From NCBI GenBank assembly GCA_947447985.1, contig CANFLX010000015.1, positions 1 through 60,075 of the forward strand: a DNA stretch of 60,075 bases. The letters are read 5' to 3'. The position numbers and the translations under genes are program-made. The stretch comes from Comamonadaceae bacterium. Lineage in GTDB: Bacteria; Pseudomonadota; Gammaproteobacteria; Burkholderiales; Burkholderiaceae_C. Numbering within the stretch: position 1 is the stretch's first letter; each line of letters starts with the position of its first letter. Shown here in pieces: positions 52,245-60,075 of the stretch. The notes beneath the pieces are model-generated. The model had not been told where the DNA came from. It saw only the letters and a list, made by a program, of their open reading frames with translations, and did no database searches.

Positions 52245-54398
52245 TTACACCGCCGGCTTGAGTTTGGCCGGTGAAGCTTTTTTTACCGCTGCGGACGCTT
52301 TGGGTGCCGAAGTTTGTTTTGCCGCAACGACCCGTTTTTCAGGTGCAGTTGATTTGGCAACTGCTTTCGTTGGGGGTGCCTTGGATGGCACTAAGTTTTT
52401 TGTCCCCGAGGCCTTGGCCACCGTCAGCACCTTGGGTGACTTGGGGCTCGCGGGCACAGGTAGGGGTTGCGAGCTTGGTTCAGGCTCCTGTTTGGCCTTG
52501 GCCGCGGCGGCACGGCTTGACTCGATAACCTGCGTTGTTGCTTTGGCAAAGCCCACCCAAGTCGCCCAAGGCCGCTCAATCGCCGCATGCTCTGCCTCTA
52601 ACTGGAGCAGCACATCGGGCATCACGTAGATTAAACGCAACAACAACATCTTGTCCGCGTCATCGAGCTTGGACCAGACGCTGGTATCAAATACTTTTTT
52701 CTCTAAGGAAAAACGCAGTTCCAATTTGCCGCCGTGATCGTCTTGGCTTTCGGCGTACCAACTTTCAAACGGCTTGACTCTGCCGTCAATCAACGGAAAC
52801 TCAAACTTGGGAAATTGCGAAAACCCAACGCGCTGCACCATGGCTGCGCCCAGGCGCATTTCAAACTTAGGCCAAGTGCGAGCTCCGAGGCTCATGCCTT
52901 TGAATTCGAGCCACAGGTGTTCGTAGTCGGGATTAATCAGCTCACGCTTGAGCTTGACCTCGTCATAGCGCAACAACACAGGCAATGCTTGCAACTGGGC
53001 TGGCAGCACCTTCAGCGGTTCGCGCCAAAAGCCGATATCAAGACCTTTGGGTAGCACTACTGCGCTCCAGCCCGAAGCCTCTAGCTGGCTGACGATGGCT
53101 GAAGCCGCCATGATTTGCCGAAACTCCGTGTGGCCGATGCGCAAAAAGCGTTTGAGTTGCGCACTTTGGGGCGTGAGCAGCTTGGGCACAATCGCGCCGC
53201 GTGGGCTAGGCGTGCCTTGCGCGTCGATCGCCAAACCAATACCAGGTTGCCCCTCTTCGAGCACCGTTTGAAACAAAAAGTCATCTAGCACGACGCCACT
53301 TTGCACATAACCTTTGACGCGCAAGGTGATAGATGGCACTTCTGACAGGTTATCAAACGCAACGATTTCAACACTGCCAAAGTCCACGTAGCTCGGATAG
53401 CGCTTTTCAAGCCGGGCCCAGCGAGCCTGAAGGTCTTGGTAGAGTTTTTCGAACTTGGTTTTGTCCAGGTAATACGACTCCAACTCCTCTTGCACCTGCA
53501 TGAGCTGGGTGAGCAAGAGTTCATTTTCTTGCTCGGCCTCTTTGAGCTTGGGTGAATGGTCAACCTTTGGCTGGGCGAGCTGTTTTCTGAGCTGTTCAAG
53601 CTCAGTTTTGTTTTTGGCCAGCTCTGCCTCTAGTGCCTGGGTCGCTTGGGCTTGTTGCTGGTATTTGTCGGTAACCGCCTTCAGTTCTGCTGGCGATTTG
53701 GCCTTGATTTCTGCCAGAGCTGCTTCTGCCGCCTTTTTGGCTTGCTGCTCTGCAAGCAGGCCCTGGTGGGCTTGTGCCAGCTCTTTCTTAGCCTTGCCTA
53801 ATGCGACATCAACTGCAGCGAGCGAGGTATTGAGTTTGACAACGTCTGCCTCTGCGTGCTCGGTACTCTTTTTCTGTGCCTCGATTTGCGCTTTTGCATC
53901 TGCTGCTGCTTTTTGCGCAGACGCTTCCAGTTGCTTTTTATCGAGGAATATTTTCTCCAGCTCTTCTTGCACCTGCATCAGTTGCGACAGCAAGAGTTCA
54001 TTTTCTTGATTGGCTTCCAGGAGCTGTTTGGCTGCGGCCTCATGCTGTACCTGACCCGCCTGCATTTTTTTAATTTGCTCAAGTGCTTGTGCGTTCTTGG
54101 CACGCTCTGCCTCGAGTTCGGCCTGTAGCTTAGATACCTGCGCTTTCAAGCCGGCAATTTCTGTTCGCAGGGCATCAGCCGCTGCGGAGTTGGCGTTGGC
54201 CCCGGACGTTGCAGCGCGCGCAGCTTGCAGTTCGGACTCAAGGCCTTCAACGTCTTCTTGCAATTGACTGGTAAGCCCGTTCTGAATGAGCAGCTGGGCC
54301 TGCTCAGCGGTCAGCAGCTTTTGCAGCGCAACAACTTCATTCTGAAGAGCTTCTATCTGCTGTTCAAATTTGTTTTTGATGTCTTTACGAAAAAACAT
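52245..54398 (-). CDS. Large coiled-coil protein with duplicated motif and Lys/Ala/Pro tail
   Basis: 717 aa, no signal peptide. Residues 8-330 are long coiled coils. A 28-residue motif ENELLLSQLMQVQEELEKI is present at about 131 and again at about 290, the two copies being almost identical. A compact domain (roughly 340-610; VDFGSVEIVAFDNLSEVPS, HTEFRQIMAASAIVSQLE) follows, then ~75 residues rich in Lys, Ala, Pro and Ser, like histone H1 tails (KRVVAAKQTSAPKASAA). The motif occurs in proteins of glycan clusters as a linker. It sits between TolC and the methyltransferase; a scaffold or chain-length role is inference. Confidence 0.8.
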   Translation of the reverse strand: MFFRKDIKNKFEQQIEALQNEVVALQKLLTAEQAQLLIQNGLTSQLQEDVEGLESELQAARAATSGANANSAAADALRTEIAGLKAQVSKLQAELEAERAKNAQALEQIKKMQAGQVQHEAAAKQLLEANQENELLLSQLMQVQEELEKIFLDKKQLEASAQKAAADAKAQIEAQKKSTEHAEADVVKLNTSLAAVDVALGKAKKELAQAHQGLLAEQQAKKAAEAALAEIKAKSPAELKAVTDKYQQQAQATQALEAELAKNKTELEQLRKQLAQPKVDHSPKLKEAEQENELLLTQLMQVQEELESYYLDKTKFEKLYQDLQARWARLEKRYPSYVDFGSVEIVAFDNLSEVPSITLRVKGYVQSGVVLDDFLFQTVLEEGQPGIGLAIDAQGTPSPRGAIVPKLLTPQSAQLKRFLRIGHTEFRQIMAASAIVSQLEASGWSAVVLPKGLDIGFWREPLKVLPAQLQALPVLLRYDEVKLKRELINPDYEHLWLEFKGMSLGARTWPKFEMRLGAAMVQRVGFSQFPKFEFPLIDGRVKPFESWYAESQDDHGGKLELRFSLEKKVFDTSVWSKLDDADKMLLLRLIYVMPDVLLQLEAEHAAIERPWATWVGFAKATTQVIESSRAAAAKAKQEPEPSSQPLPVPASPKSPKVLTVAKASGTKNLVPSKAPPTKAVAKSTAPEKRVVAAKQTSAPKASAAVKKASPAKLKPAV

Positions 54399-54434
54399 GG
54401 GTCTCCGTGCCGGTATGTGATTGCGGTAACGCAG

Positions 54435-55685
54435 CTAGTTTTTCGCAAACAAATAGCGGTAGGTTTCGTTCACCCCGTCCTGCGGGTTGACCGCAGCGAG
54501 CAAGATCAGGCCGAGTATGTTTTCCGACTGGGTGGTAGCCAATCCCACGTACTCGCTTTTGACCTGGTAAACCGTCTGCAAGGCGTTGATCACATCCAGC
54601 GCAGTGCGCACGCCGCCCTGGTAGCTTTGGCGGGTGGCTTCCACACTGAGCTCGGCCGCTGCGATCGCTTCGCGCTGTACGCGCAAAGCCTCCATGCCGC
54701 TCGAGACCAGTGCAGCAAGGCGGTCGGCCTCCAGCCGCACCTTCGACTCGGTTTCACGCAGACTTTCTTGCGCCTTGACCACCGAGGCCTGCGCCGCGTC
54801 CACTCCGTAAACGGTGCCCGCTTTCAAGGGGACCGACAAGCCGAAACCCCAATAGGCGCTAGAGTTGGTCACACCGGCCGCTTCAGAGTAAGAATATTGC
54901 GCTTGCACTGTGGGCAAAAAACTCGCCTTGAGCTTTTTGACCTCAAATTCCGCAATTTCCACGCTGTAGCGGGCCGCAAGCACCCCAGGGCCCGCGCGCA
55001 AGGCTTGGTCGGTGTATTCCGACAGTGCCTTGATGCCATACGCACTGTGCGTCGTCGGCAGCACAAACTGGTTCGCCAAAGGCAAAACACCAGTGATGGC
55101 TTCGTACTGTTTGAGCGCGTTTTGCAACTGGGTTGCGAAGCTGATTTGTTGCGCTTTGGCCTGGCTGGATTTGACCTCGATGTCACGCAGGTCAGTGATG
55201 GTGCCCTGCCCCAGCTCTTGCTTGCGCTTGGCCGCCAGGGCTTGCTGATTCAGTGCCTCCATCTTGGTGACATTGAGTTTGATATTTTCGTTGGCAACCA
55301 CGATGGCATTGGACGCTTTGACCAGCCTTACCGCCAAATCTTGCAGTTTGACTTGCAGGTTGACCTCGGCCAACAACTGCTGGGGCGCCGCTTGGCCCAA
55401 GGTCATCCAGCGTTGTACGTCCAGCAGGGGCTGCGTCACGCTCACCGAAGTACGGTTGGAACTGTCCGTGGCCAGGCGTTGGGTGTTGAAGGTGGCCTCG
55501 GGATAAAACACAGAGCGCGATTGCTTCACGTTGCGCTGCCCGACCTCGTAATCGGCCTTGGCGGACTGGTAGGCGGGGTCAAAGGCCACGGCCTTTTCAA
55601 AGTCCTGCGGCAGGTTTTGGGCCCAAACCGGGTGCGCCATGGCCAGTGCACCCGCGAGCACTATCGGCATTTTTTGCATATTCAT
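54435..55685 (-). CDS. TolC-family outer-membrane channel of a type I secretion system
   Basis: 416 aa with signal peptide (MQKMPIVLAGALAMAHPVWA). Two OEP repeats: FEKAVAFDPAYQSAKADYEV through VSVTQPLLDVQRWMTLGQA, and LRAGPGVLAARYSVEIAEFE through FGLSVPLKAGTVYGVDAAQ. SYQGGVRTALDVINALQTVY is the second conserved helix. It resembles PrtF/TolC channels cotranscribed with an RTX-type ATPase and adaptor. It has an 80-bp AT-rich leader. Confidence 0.88.
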   Translation of the reverse strand: MNMQKMPIVLAGALAMAHPVWAQNLPQDFEKAVAFDPAYQSAKADYEVGQRNVKQSRSVFYPEATFNTQRLATDSSNRTSVSVTQPLLDVQRWMTLGQAAPQQLLAEVNLQVKLQDLAVRLVKASNAIVVANENIKLNVTKMEALNQQALAAKRKQELGQGTITDLRDIEVKSSQAKAQQISFATQLQNALKQYEAITGVLPLANQFVLPTTHSAYGIKALSEYTDQALRAGPGVLAARYSVEIAEFEVKKLKASFLPTVQAQYSYSEAAGVTNSSAYWGFGLSVPLKAGTVYGVDAAQASVVKAQESLRETESKVRLEADRLAALVSSGMEALRVQREAIAAAELSVEATRQSYQGGVRTALDVINALQTVYQVKSEYVGLATTQSENILGLILLAAVNPQDGVNETYRYLFAKN

Positions 55686-55702
55686 AACTTATTTTCTAAT
55701 TT

Positions 55703-55737
55703 AATGGAATGCTTTGTTTAATCTACCACATTCCATT
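55703..55737. promoter_or_regulatory. 9-bp inverted repeat in the hlyD-tolC gap
   Basis: AATGGAATG (55703-55711) and CATTCCATT (55729-55737) are perfect inverted arms separated by 17 bp, in the only long AT-rich gap (80 bp) of the type I operon. It may be an operator, a weak promoter element, or an RNA hairpin attenuating TolC relative to the adaptor. Confidence 0.4.
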
Positions 55738-55765
55738 TATTTGCAGAGCGCCTGCATAGGCCGCA

Positions 55766-57157
55766 CTACTCCTTGAAGGCCCGGGCTGTCTTATCGCTCA
55801 GGGGCTTGAGCAGGTAGCTCATAAACGAGCGTTCGCCCGCTTTGATGATGACGTCGACCGCCATGCCAGGCTGCACCTTCAGCCCTCCCAGCAAGGCCAA
55901 ACCTTCCGGCGTGGTCTCTACTTGTGCGAGGTAGAACTCTTCTTGGGGGTTGGTACCAGGCTCTTTGTCCGCACCCACCACCTTGACGATGCCAGGAATC
56001 ACCGGTGTCGTGGCCTGGTTAAAGCCGGTAAAACGCATATCCGTAGGCATACCCACCCGAACTTTGTCGATGATGGTGTTGGGCACCTTGGCCTGAACAA
56101 TCAGCCCCTCATCTTTGGGTACGACTTCCATCAGCACCATGCCCCCAGTGATGATGCCCCCGACGGTAAACACCTTGAGCCCCACGATGCTTCCGCTGAC
56201 GGGAGCCCGTATTTCAGACATGGCGCGGTCAAACTTGGCAGAGTCGAGCCGGGAGGCAACGGCGTCCCGGTTTTTTTGAATCTCTTGCAGCTGCATGTCC
56301 ACGTCTTTGAGCACCGCGCTGCGGGCCTGGCTGATCTGCAAATTGGCCCGCGCAATTTCGGCCCGCGTGTTGGCAATGCCCGAGTCGATATCGCTCTTGG
56401 TGCGCTCGGCCTGGTTGGCCTGGTTTTGGGGCACAAAGCCGTTTTTGGCCAACTCGCGGGTGTTGTTCATCTCCTCGTCCAGCGTTTTGATCTGGACTTG
56501 GCGGGACCTGAGCACGGCATTGAGCCCGTTGATTTGTTCGTTGAGGCTTGCCACTTGGCTGCTGTATTCGGCGCGACGGGAGTTGAACAGCTGCGCCTGC
56601 AGCTTTTTGGCCTCTTCAACCCGTGGGTCGCCCGGCTTGAAGCGCTTACGCAGTTCTTCTGACCAGTTGATGCCCCCCAAATTGTCGCGCTCAGCCTTGA
56701 GGCGCGACTCAGACGCGAGCAGGTTGATGTAGGTGAGCTCAGCCCCCGTCATTTCGGCTTCGGTTTTGAGCGGATTGACGCGCAGCAGCACGTCGCCTTG
56801 CTTGACCTGCGCACCTTCGGTAACGTTGATTTCCTCCACCACGCCGCCAGACGGGTGTTGCACGGCCTTGCGATTGCCCAGCACCATGACATTGCCCGGG
56901 ACGGTTACACCAGCGTCAATCGGCGCCAGGAAGGCCCAGGCCAGGAACGCCCCAAAAAACGCCAAAAACCACAGTGCGGCGTTGCGCCGTATCGCTGACT
57001 CTTCCACCTGCACCGGCTGCAGTCCGCGGCGGTTGACCTTGCCGGGCTCATAAGGGTTCCAGCCTTTGACCCAACGGCCAATGCCCGCATCGATACGGCC
57101 AAAAAAGCTGGGCGTAGGGGCTTCGCCAGCTTGCACAGGAGTGTCCATGCCCATCAT
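55766..57157 (-). CDS. HlyD-family type I secretion periplasmic adaptor
   Basis: 463-aa membrane fusion protein. One N-terminal helix (AALWFLAFFGAFLAWAFLAP), then APIDAGVTVPGNVMVLGNRK, the coiled-coil hairpin (VASLNEQINGLNAVLRSRQ, EMNNTRELAKNGFVPQNQAN) and the beta-barrel domain (SEIRAPVSGSIVGLKVFTV, QPGMAVDVIIKAGERSFMS), ending PLSDKTARAFKE. It overlaps the ATPase by 4 bp and bridges it to the TolC channel. Confidence 0.92.
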   Translation of the reverse strand: MMGMDTPVQAGEAPTPSFFGRIDAGIGRWVKGWNPYEPGKVNRRGLQPVQVEESAIRRNAALWFLAFFGAFLAWAFLAPIDAGVTVPGNVMVLGNRKAVQHPSGGVVEEINVTEGAQVKQGDVLLRVNPLKTEAEMTGAELTYINLLASESRLKAERDNLGGINWSEELRKRFKPGDPRVEEAKKLQAQLFNSRRAEYSSQVASLNEQINGLNAVLRSRQVQIKTLDEEMNNTRELAKNGFVPQNQANQAERTKSDIDSGIANTRAEIARANLQISQARSAVLKDVDMQLQEIQKNRDAVASRLDSAKFDRAMSEIRAPVSGSIVGLKVFTVGGIITGGMVLMEVVPKDEGLIVQAKVPNTIIDKVRVGMPTDMRFTGFNQATTPVIPGIVKVVGADKEPGTNPQEEFYLAQVETTPEGLALLGGLKVQPGMAVDVIIKAGERSFMSYLLKPLSDKTARAFKE

Positions 57158-58947
57158 TTCACCGCCTGCAGCAAGGCGGGCGCTGCCGGTGCGGCGGGAG
57201 CCGGATCCGACGGATCGGGCGCGGCACCCTCGTTGGGCACGACCTGCAGTTTGCGCACAGCGTCCAGCATTTCGCGGGCGTCACCAAAGGCGACTTGACG
57301 CCCCGCTTTGAGCACCAGCATTTTGTCGACCACGCCCACCAGCCGCGGTCTGTGGGTGGTCAACACGACCGTGGATCCGCTTTGCTTGAGAGCCTGCACC
57401 GTTGCCACCAGGGCGTTCTCACCCACCTCGTCCAAGTTGGAGTTGGGCTCGTCCATCACCACATATTTGGGCATGCCATACACGGCGCGGGCAATCGCCA
57501 GACGTTGGCGCTGACCGCCAGACAGGGCAAAACCGGTCTCACCCAGCGGTGTGTCATAACCCTTGGGAAAAGTCAGAATCGTGTTGTGCATGTCAATCAG
57601 CTGCGCGGCATGCACTACTTTGGCAGGATCTATCTCGCCGAGTCGGGCAATGTTTTCAGCCACAGTGCCCTCAAAGAAATCGATCTCCTGGGGCACATAT
57701 CCCACCAAGGGGCCGACCTCATCGTGGCTCCAGTCGGACAGTTCCACGCCATCCAGCCGTACCGAGCCAGACGCAGGCTTCCACAGGCCCATCAGCATTT
57801 TGGCCAATGACGACTTGCCTGCAGCACTGGGACCGACCACTGCGAGCACTTCGCCAGGGACCAAGGCGAAGTTAATGTCTGCCAACACGGGTTTGTTGTG
57901 TCCGGGTGGCACGCCCACGGCCTTGTCGACATCGACCTTGCCTTGCGGTGCGGGCAATTGCATTTGCTGGCTGTTTTCAAAGTCATCGGCCAGCAGTTCA
58001 TTTAAACGTTCATAGGCTTGGCGCGCCGCCACGATGCTGGACCACTGGCCCAATAGCTTTTGGATGGGTGCAACCGATTTGCTGATCAGCATGCTGGCGA
58101 CCATGATCATGCCGCCGGTAATCAACCCTTCCATCGCCAAAAACGTACCCAATGCCATTTGCAGGGAGGGCATGGCTTTTTGCAAAAAGCCGGACAACCC
58201 CCCCATCAGGCCAGTGGCTTCGCTGGCATTGACCTGGTTGGTGAGGTAGCTGCGGTGCTGGTCATACCAGCGCTTGCGCACAGCACCCAACATGCCCAAG
58301 GCCAGAGTGGCTTCGGCGTGGCGAAGGCTGTTGCCGGCGACACGGGTCGCTTCGGTGTTGGCTGCACTGGCTTCCTTCAAAATCGGAGTAGTCACCTTGG
58401 TGGTCAGGTAGCTCAAAATCAGCATCAGCACCGAAGTACCAAACGCAAATGCGGCCAAGTAAGGATGGAAAAGCGCGCCAATCCAAATAAAGACCAGCGC
58501 GAAAGGTGCATCCATCAAAGACAGCACGGGCGGGCCGGTCAGAAAACTTCGTAAGGCTTGCAGATCGCCCAAAAGCTGCTGGACATTCACGTTTTTTCGG
58601 CCCACAAAGCGCCTGAAAGATGCGTCAAAAACGTCTGCCGCCATGTCCCAGTCAATGCGCAGCGACAAGCGAATCATCAAGCGCGAACGGATCCATTCGA
58701 GTGCTGACCAAAACACGTAAAAGCCAATCACCACCACCGTCAGTGACACCAGCGTCACACCGCTGCGACTGGAGAGCACGCGGTCCATGGTGTTCATCAT
58801 GTAGAGCATCGGCGTGATGCTCAGGGTGTCGATGACAATGGTCAAACCCATCGCGAACAAGAAGGCACGGCGTGCCTGCATCAGCACCTTGCGCACCGGT
58901 TGTTTGTCGCCTTTGGTGGCAATACGGGTGGTAGGAACGTCAGTCAT
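57154..58947 (-). CDS. Type I secretion ABC transporter permease/ATPase (PrtD/LapB-type)
   Basis: 597 aa. Six helices occupy roughly 25-310 (FLFAMGLTIVIDTLSITPML). The nucleotide-binding domain has Walker A GPSAAGKSSLAKMLMG, signature LSGGQRQRLAIARAVYG, Walker B YVVMDEPNSNLDEVGE and H-loop TTHRP. There is no N-terminal C39 peptidase or C39-like domain, so it belongs to the PrtD type that recognises a C-terminal signal. It starts 16 bp after the stop of its presumed substrate gene. Confidence 0.93.
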   Translation of the reverse strand: MTDVPTTRIATKGDKQPVRKVLMQARRAFLFAMGLTIVIDTLSITPMLYMMNTMDRVLSSRSGVTLVSLTVVVIGFYVFWSALEWIRSRLMIRLSLRIDWDMAADVFDASFRRFVGRKNVNVQQLLGDLQALRSFLTGPPVLSLMDAPFALVFIWIGALFHPYLAAFAFGTSVLMLILSYLTTKVTTPILKEASAANTEATRVAGNSLRHAEATLALGMLGAVRKRWYDQHRSYLTNQVNASEATGLMGGLSGFLQKAMPSLQMALGTFLAMEGLITGGMIMVASMLISKSVAPIQKLLGQWSSIVAARQAYERLNELLADDFENSQQMQLPAPQGKVDVDKAVGVPPGHNKPVLADINFALVPGEVLAVVGPSAAGKSSLAKMLMGLWKPASGSVRLDGVELSDWSHDEVGPLVGYVPQEIDFFEGTVAENIARLGEIDPAKVVHAAQLIDMHNTILTFPKGYDTPLGETGFALSGGQRQRLAIARAVYGMPKYVVMDEPNSNLDEVGENALVATVQALKQSGSTVVLTTHRPRLVGVVDKMLVLKAGRQVAFGDAREMLDAVRKLQVVPNEGAAPDPSDPAPAAPAAPALLQAVK

Positions 58948-58963
58948 GGGCGATTAGGAGACA

Positions 58964-60075
58964 TCAATGAGGTGTCTTGAGGTGGGTGATGTCGATCATG
59001 AACGGATCGGCAGTTTGGTCTTCTGCAGAGGTGCCGATGACCTGGACCGGCGGCATGTCTTGCGCGACAACCTTGCTGATACCCAGATCGGCCAGTTTGC
59101 TGCCCATACCGCTGTCGAGCAGCGTTTGCAGGGTCTCGGCGGTGCCGGGCGCACTGCCGACATACAGGTCAACCGCATGGTCAAAGATGCTCTTGGTGGA
59201 TGTGTGATCGGTCTCGCTGATAAAGGACTGCAACACACTGGCCAGATCTTGCACATCGGTTCCCAGTGCCAGCATGAGGTGCGAGTCTGCAGCAACATCG
59301 GAAACCACGTGATCCACACCCAATTCGGCCATGGCTTTAAGGCTGGTTTGCATACGGGCTGCAAGGCCGGCATCGATTTCCACATTGGCCTCAGGCATGG
59401 CTTGCAACATGCCCGCGTCATACAGCGCAGAAGCCAGTTGGTCGCCAATGACCACGGACGCTGGCTTGTCGACCACGATTTCATGGATGCCCGATTGGCT
59501 CAGCGCCTTGACCAGATCGCCCATATTGGCGTTCGGGTCCAACATGTCAGACAACAAATCGACGCCATGGTTGTAGATGTCGACCATGTGCTCAAGACGC
59601 TCAGGCGCGGCGTTGGGCGTGGAGCCGACCATCACATTGAAATCAATGCCAGCGTTGATCAACGCATGGGTTGCCGCATCCGTAGACAGGTCACCCAACT
59701 GACTCTGTGCCAGTGCGATATGGTCGATACCAGCATCCGCCAGCACCTTGGCCAGCGCTTCGACCTCGGACAAATGCTGATTGCTTCCGAGGTCCAGTGT
59801 CACGTCCAAAGCGTGATCGAAAGTCGAAACGTGTGACGCGATCAGGGCACCGCCGTCACCCAGGTCCACATTAATGTCATGGCCTGTGGAGTGAACAACG
59901 TCGACACCCAGATGCTGCAAATCCTTCAGGCTGGTGCCCAGGTGGGTGCCGTGGGCGGTGTTGGCATCAAACTCCAGGTTGATGCTGTCGTTGCCCGCAA
60001 AGTGCAGTCCGTCAGCAATCAAGGTCAGCGCCTGGCCTTCATTGATGGTGACTGCGCCTGCCGTGTCGGCGCCTC
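58964..60075 (-). CDS. C-terminal fragment of a large repeat protein, presumed type I substrate
   Basis: The reading frame is open to the window's right edge; 369 residues are seen and no start is visible. It is acidic, rich in Asp/Ala/Leu, and built from degenerate repeats around a core L-x2-LGVDHVV or AGIDHIAL, with linking segments like VVIGDQLASALYDAGM and GSTPNAAPERLEHMVD. At least four to five units occur; no GGxGxD RTX nonapeptides are in this part. It ends MIDITHLKTPH. Position upstream of the ATPase marks it as the likely secreted partner. Function (S-layer or adhesin-like surface protein) is inference. Confidence 0.75.
   Translation of the reverse strand, partial: GADTAGAVTINEGQALTLIADGLHFAGNDSINLEFDANTAHGTHLGTSLKDLQHLGVDVVHSTGHDINVDLGDGGALIASHVSTFDHALDVTLDLGSNQHLSEVEALAKVLADAGIDHIALAQSQLGDLSTDAATHALINAGIDFNVMVGSTPNAAPERLEHMVDIYNHGVDLLSDMLDPNANMGDLVKALSQSGIHEIVVDKPASVVIGDQLASALYDAGMLQAMPEANVEIDAGLAARMQTSLKAMAELGVDHVVSDVAADSHLMLALGTDVQDLASVLQSFISETDHTSTKSIFDHAVDLYVGSAPGTAETLQTLLDSGMGSKLADLGISKVVAQDMPPVQVIGTSAEDQTADPFMIDITHLKTPH

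Noticed and set aside
54225..55721. Plus-strand 498-aa frame over the TolC gene
   Set aside because: Antisense of TolC; no signal peptide or domain.

Overview
The window reads as a chromosomal segment of a GC-rich betaproteobacterium, most likely Burkholderiales/Comamonadaceae. The basis is the Bug-type tricarboxylate receptor, the S21 sequence, the tsaE-amiC and ybiB-cobA pairs, and general protein character; the assignment is an inference without database search. Coding density is very high, no gene-free stretch reaches 300 bp, and no tRNA, rRNA, CRISPR array or intact insertion sequence was seen.

Region 1 (1-17.5 kb) is mostly housekeeping: a truncated Bug receptor, an AEC transporter, an outer-membrane-like protein, queG/tsaE/amiC, a DedA protein, a branched-chain-type binding protein, Hsp20, tsaD, an acetyltransferase, ybiB-cobA, an isoquinoline-1-oxidoreductase-like iorAB pair, a HI0933/BaiN-type flavoprotein, rpsU, a GatB/YqeY protein and one unknown exported protein.

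Region 2 (17.6-30.3 kb) is a nitrogen-compound utilisation locus. A plus-strand operon (SnoaL-like protein, PuuE-like deacetylase, gamma-glutamyltransferase family) converges on a minus-strand operon (polyamine/opine-type ABC transporter, GntR regulator, hydantoin-racemase-like protein). Upstream lies a second minus-strand operon (amidase, second PuuE-like deacetylase, 100-aa CxxC protein, CobW GTPase). Each of the three operons is preceded by a near-consensus sigma-54 -24/-12 element, and the transporter operon also has an NtrC-type box about 106 bp upstream of the predicted start. This points to one nitrogen-limitation regulon. The substrate is unknown.

Region 3 (30.3-38.0 kb) holds acetoacetyl-CoA synthetase, a small zinc-ribbon-like protein, a YedK/HMCES protein and a sulfur module: a TSUP exporter, divergent from cysD and a bifunctional cysNC (PAPS synthesis). 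The CysD reading frame is fused in frame to an N-terminal helix-turn-helix region resembling a decayed IS630-type transposase. A C8 tract just before the ancestral CysD start, plus an out-of-frame ATGA, suggests a fusion, a slippage switch or a sequencing indel.

Region 4 (38.0-60.1 kb) is a single minus-strand run. In transcription order it encodes a repeat-bearing C-terminal fragment of a presumed type I secreted protein, the type I ATPase, adaptor and TolC-like channel, a large coiled-coil protein with a histone-H1-like tail, a methyltransferase, two large glycosyltransferases flanking a BNR-type propeller protein, a hexapeptide acyltransferase, and dTDP-rhamnose genes (rfbB, rfbD, rfbA, rfbC) interleaved with a nucleotidyltransferase-fold protein, a methyltransferase and a GT2 enzyme. 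The layout suggests a secreted surface protein and a rhamnose-containing glycan made together, possibly with sulfate supplied by the adjacent PAPS genes. About 44.56-49.95 kb is clearly AT-richer and looks like an exchanged glycan cassette.
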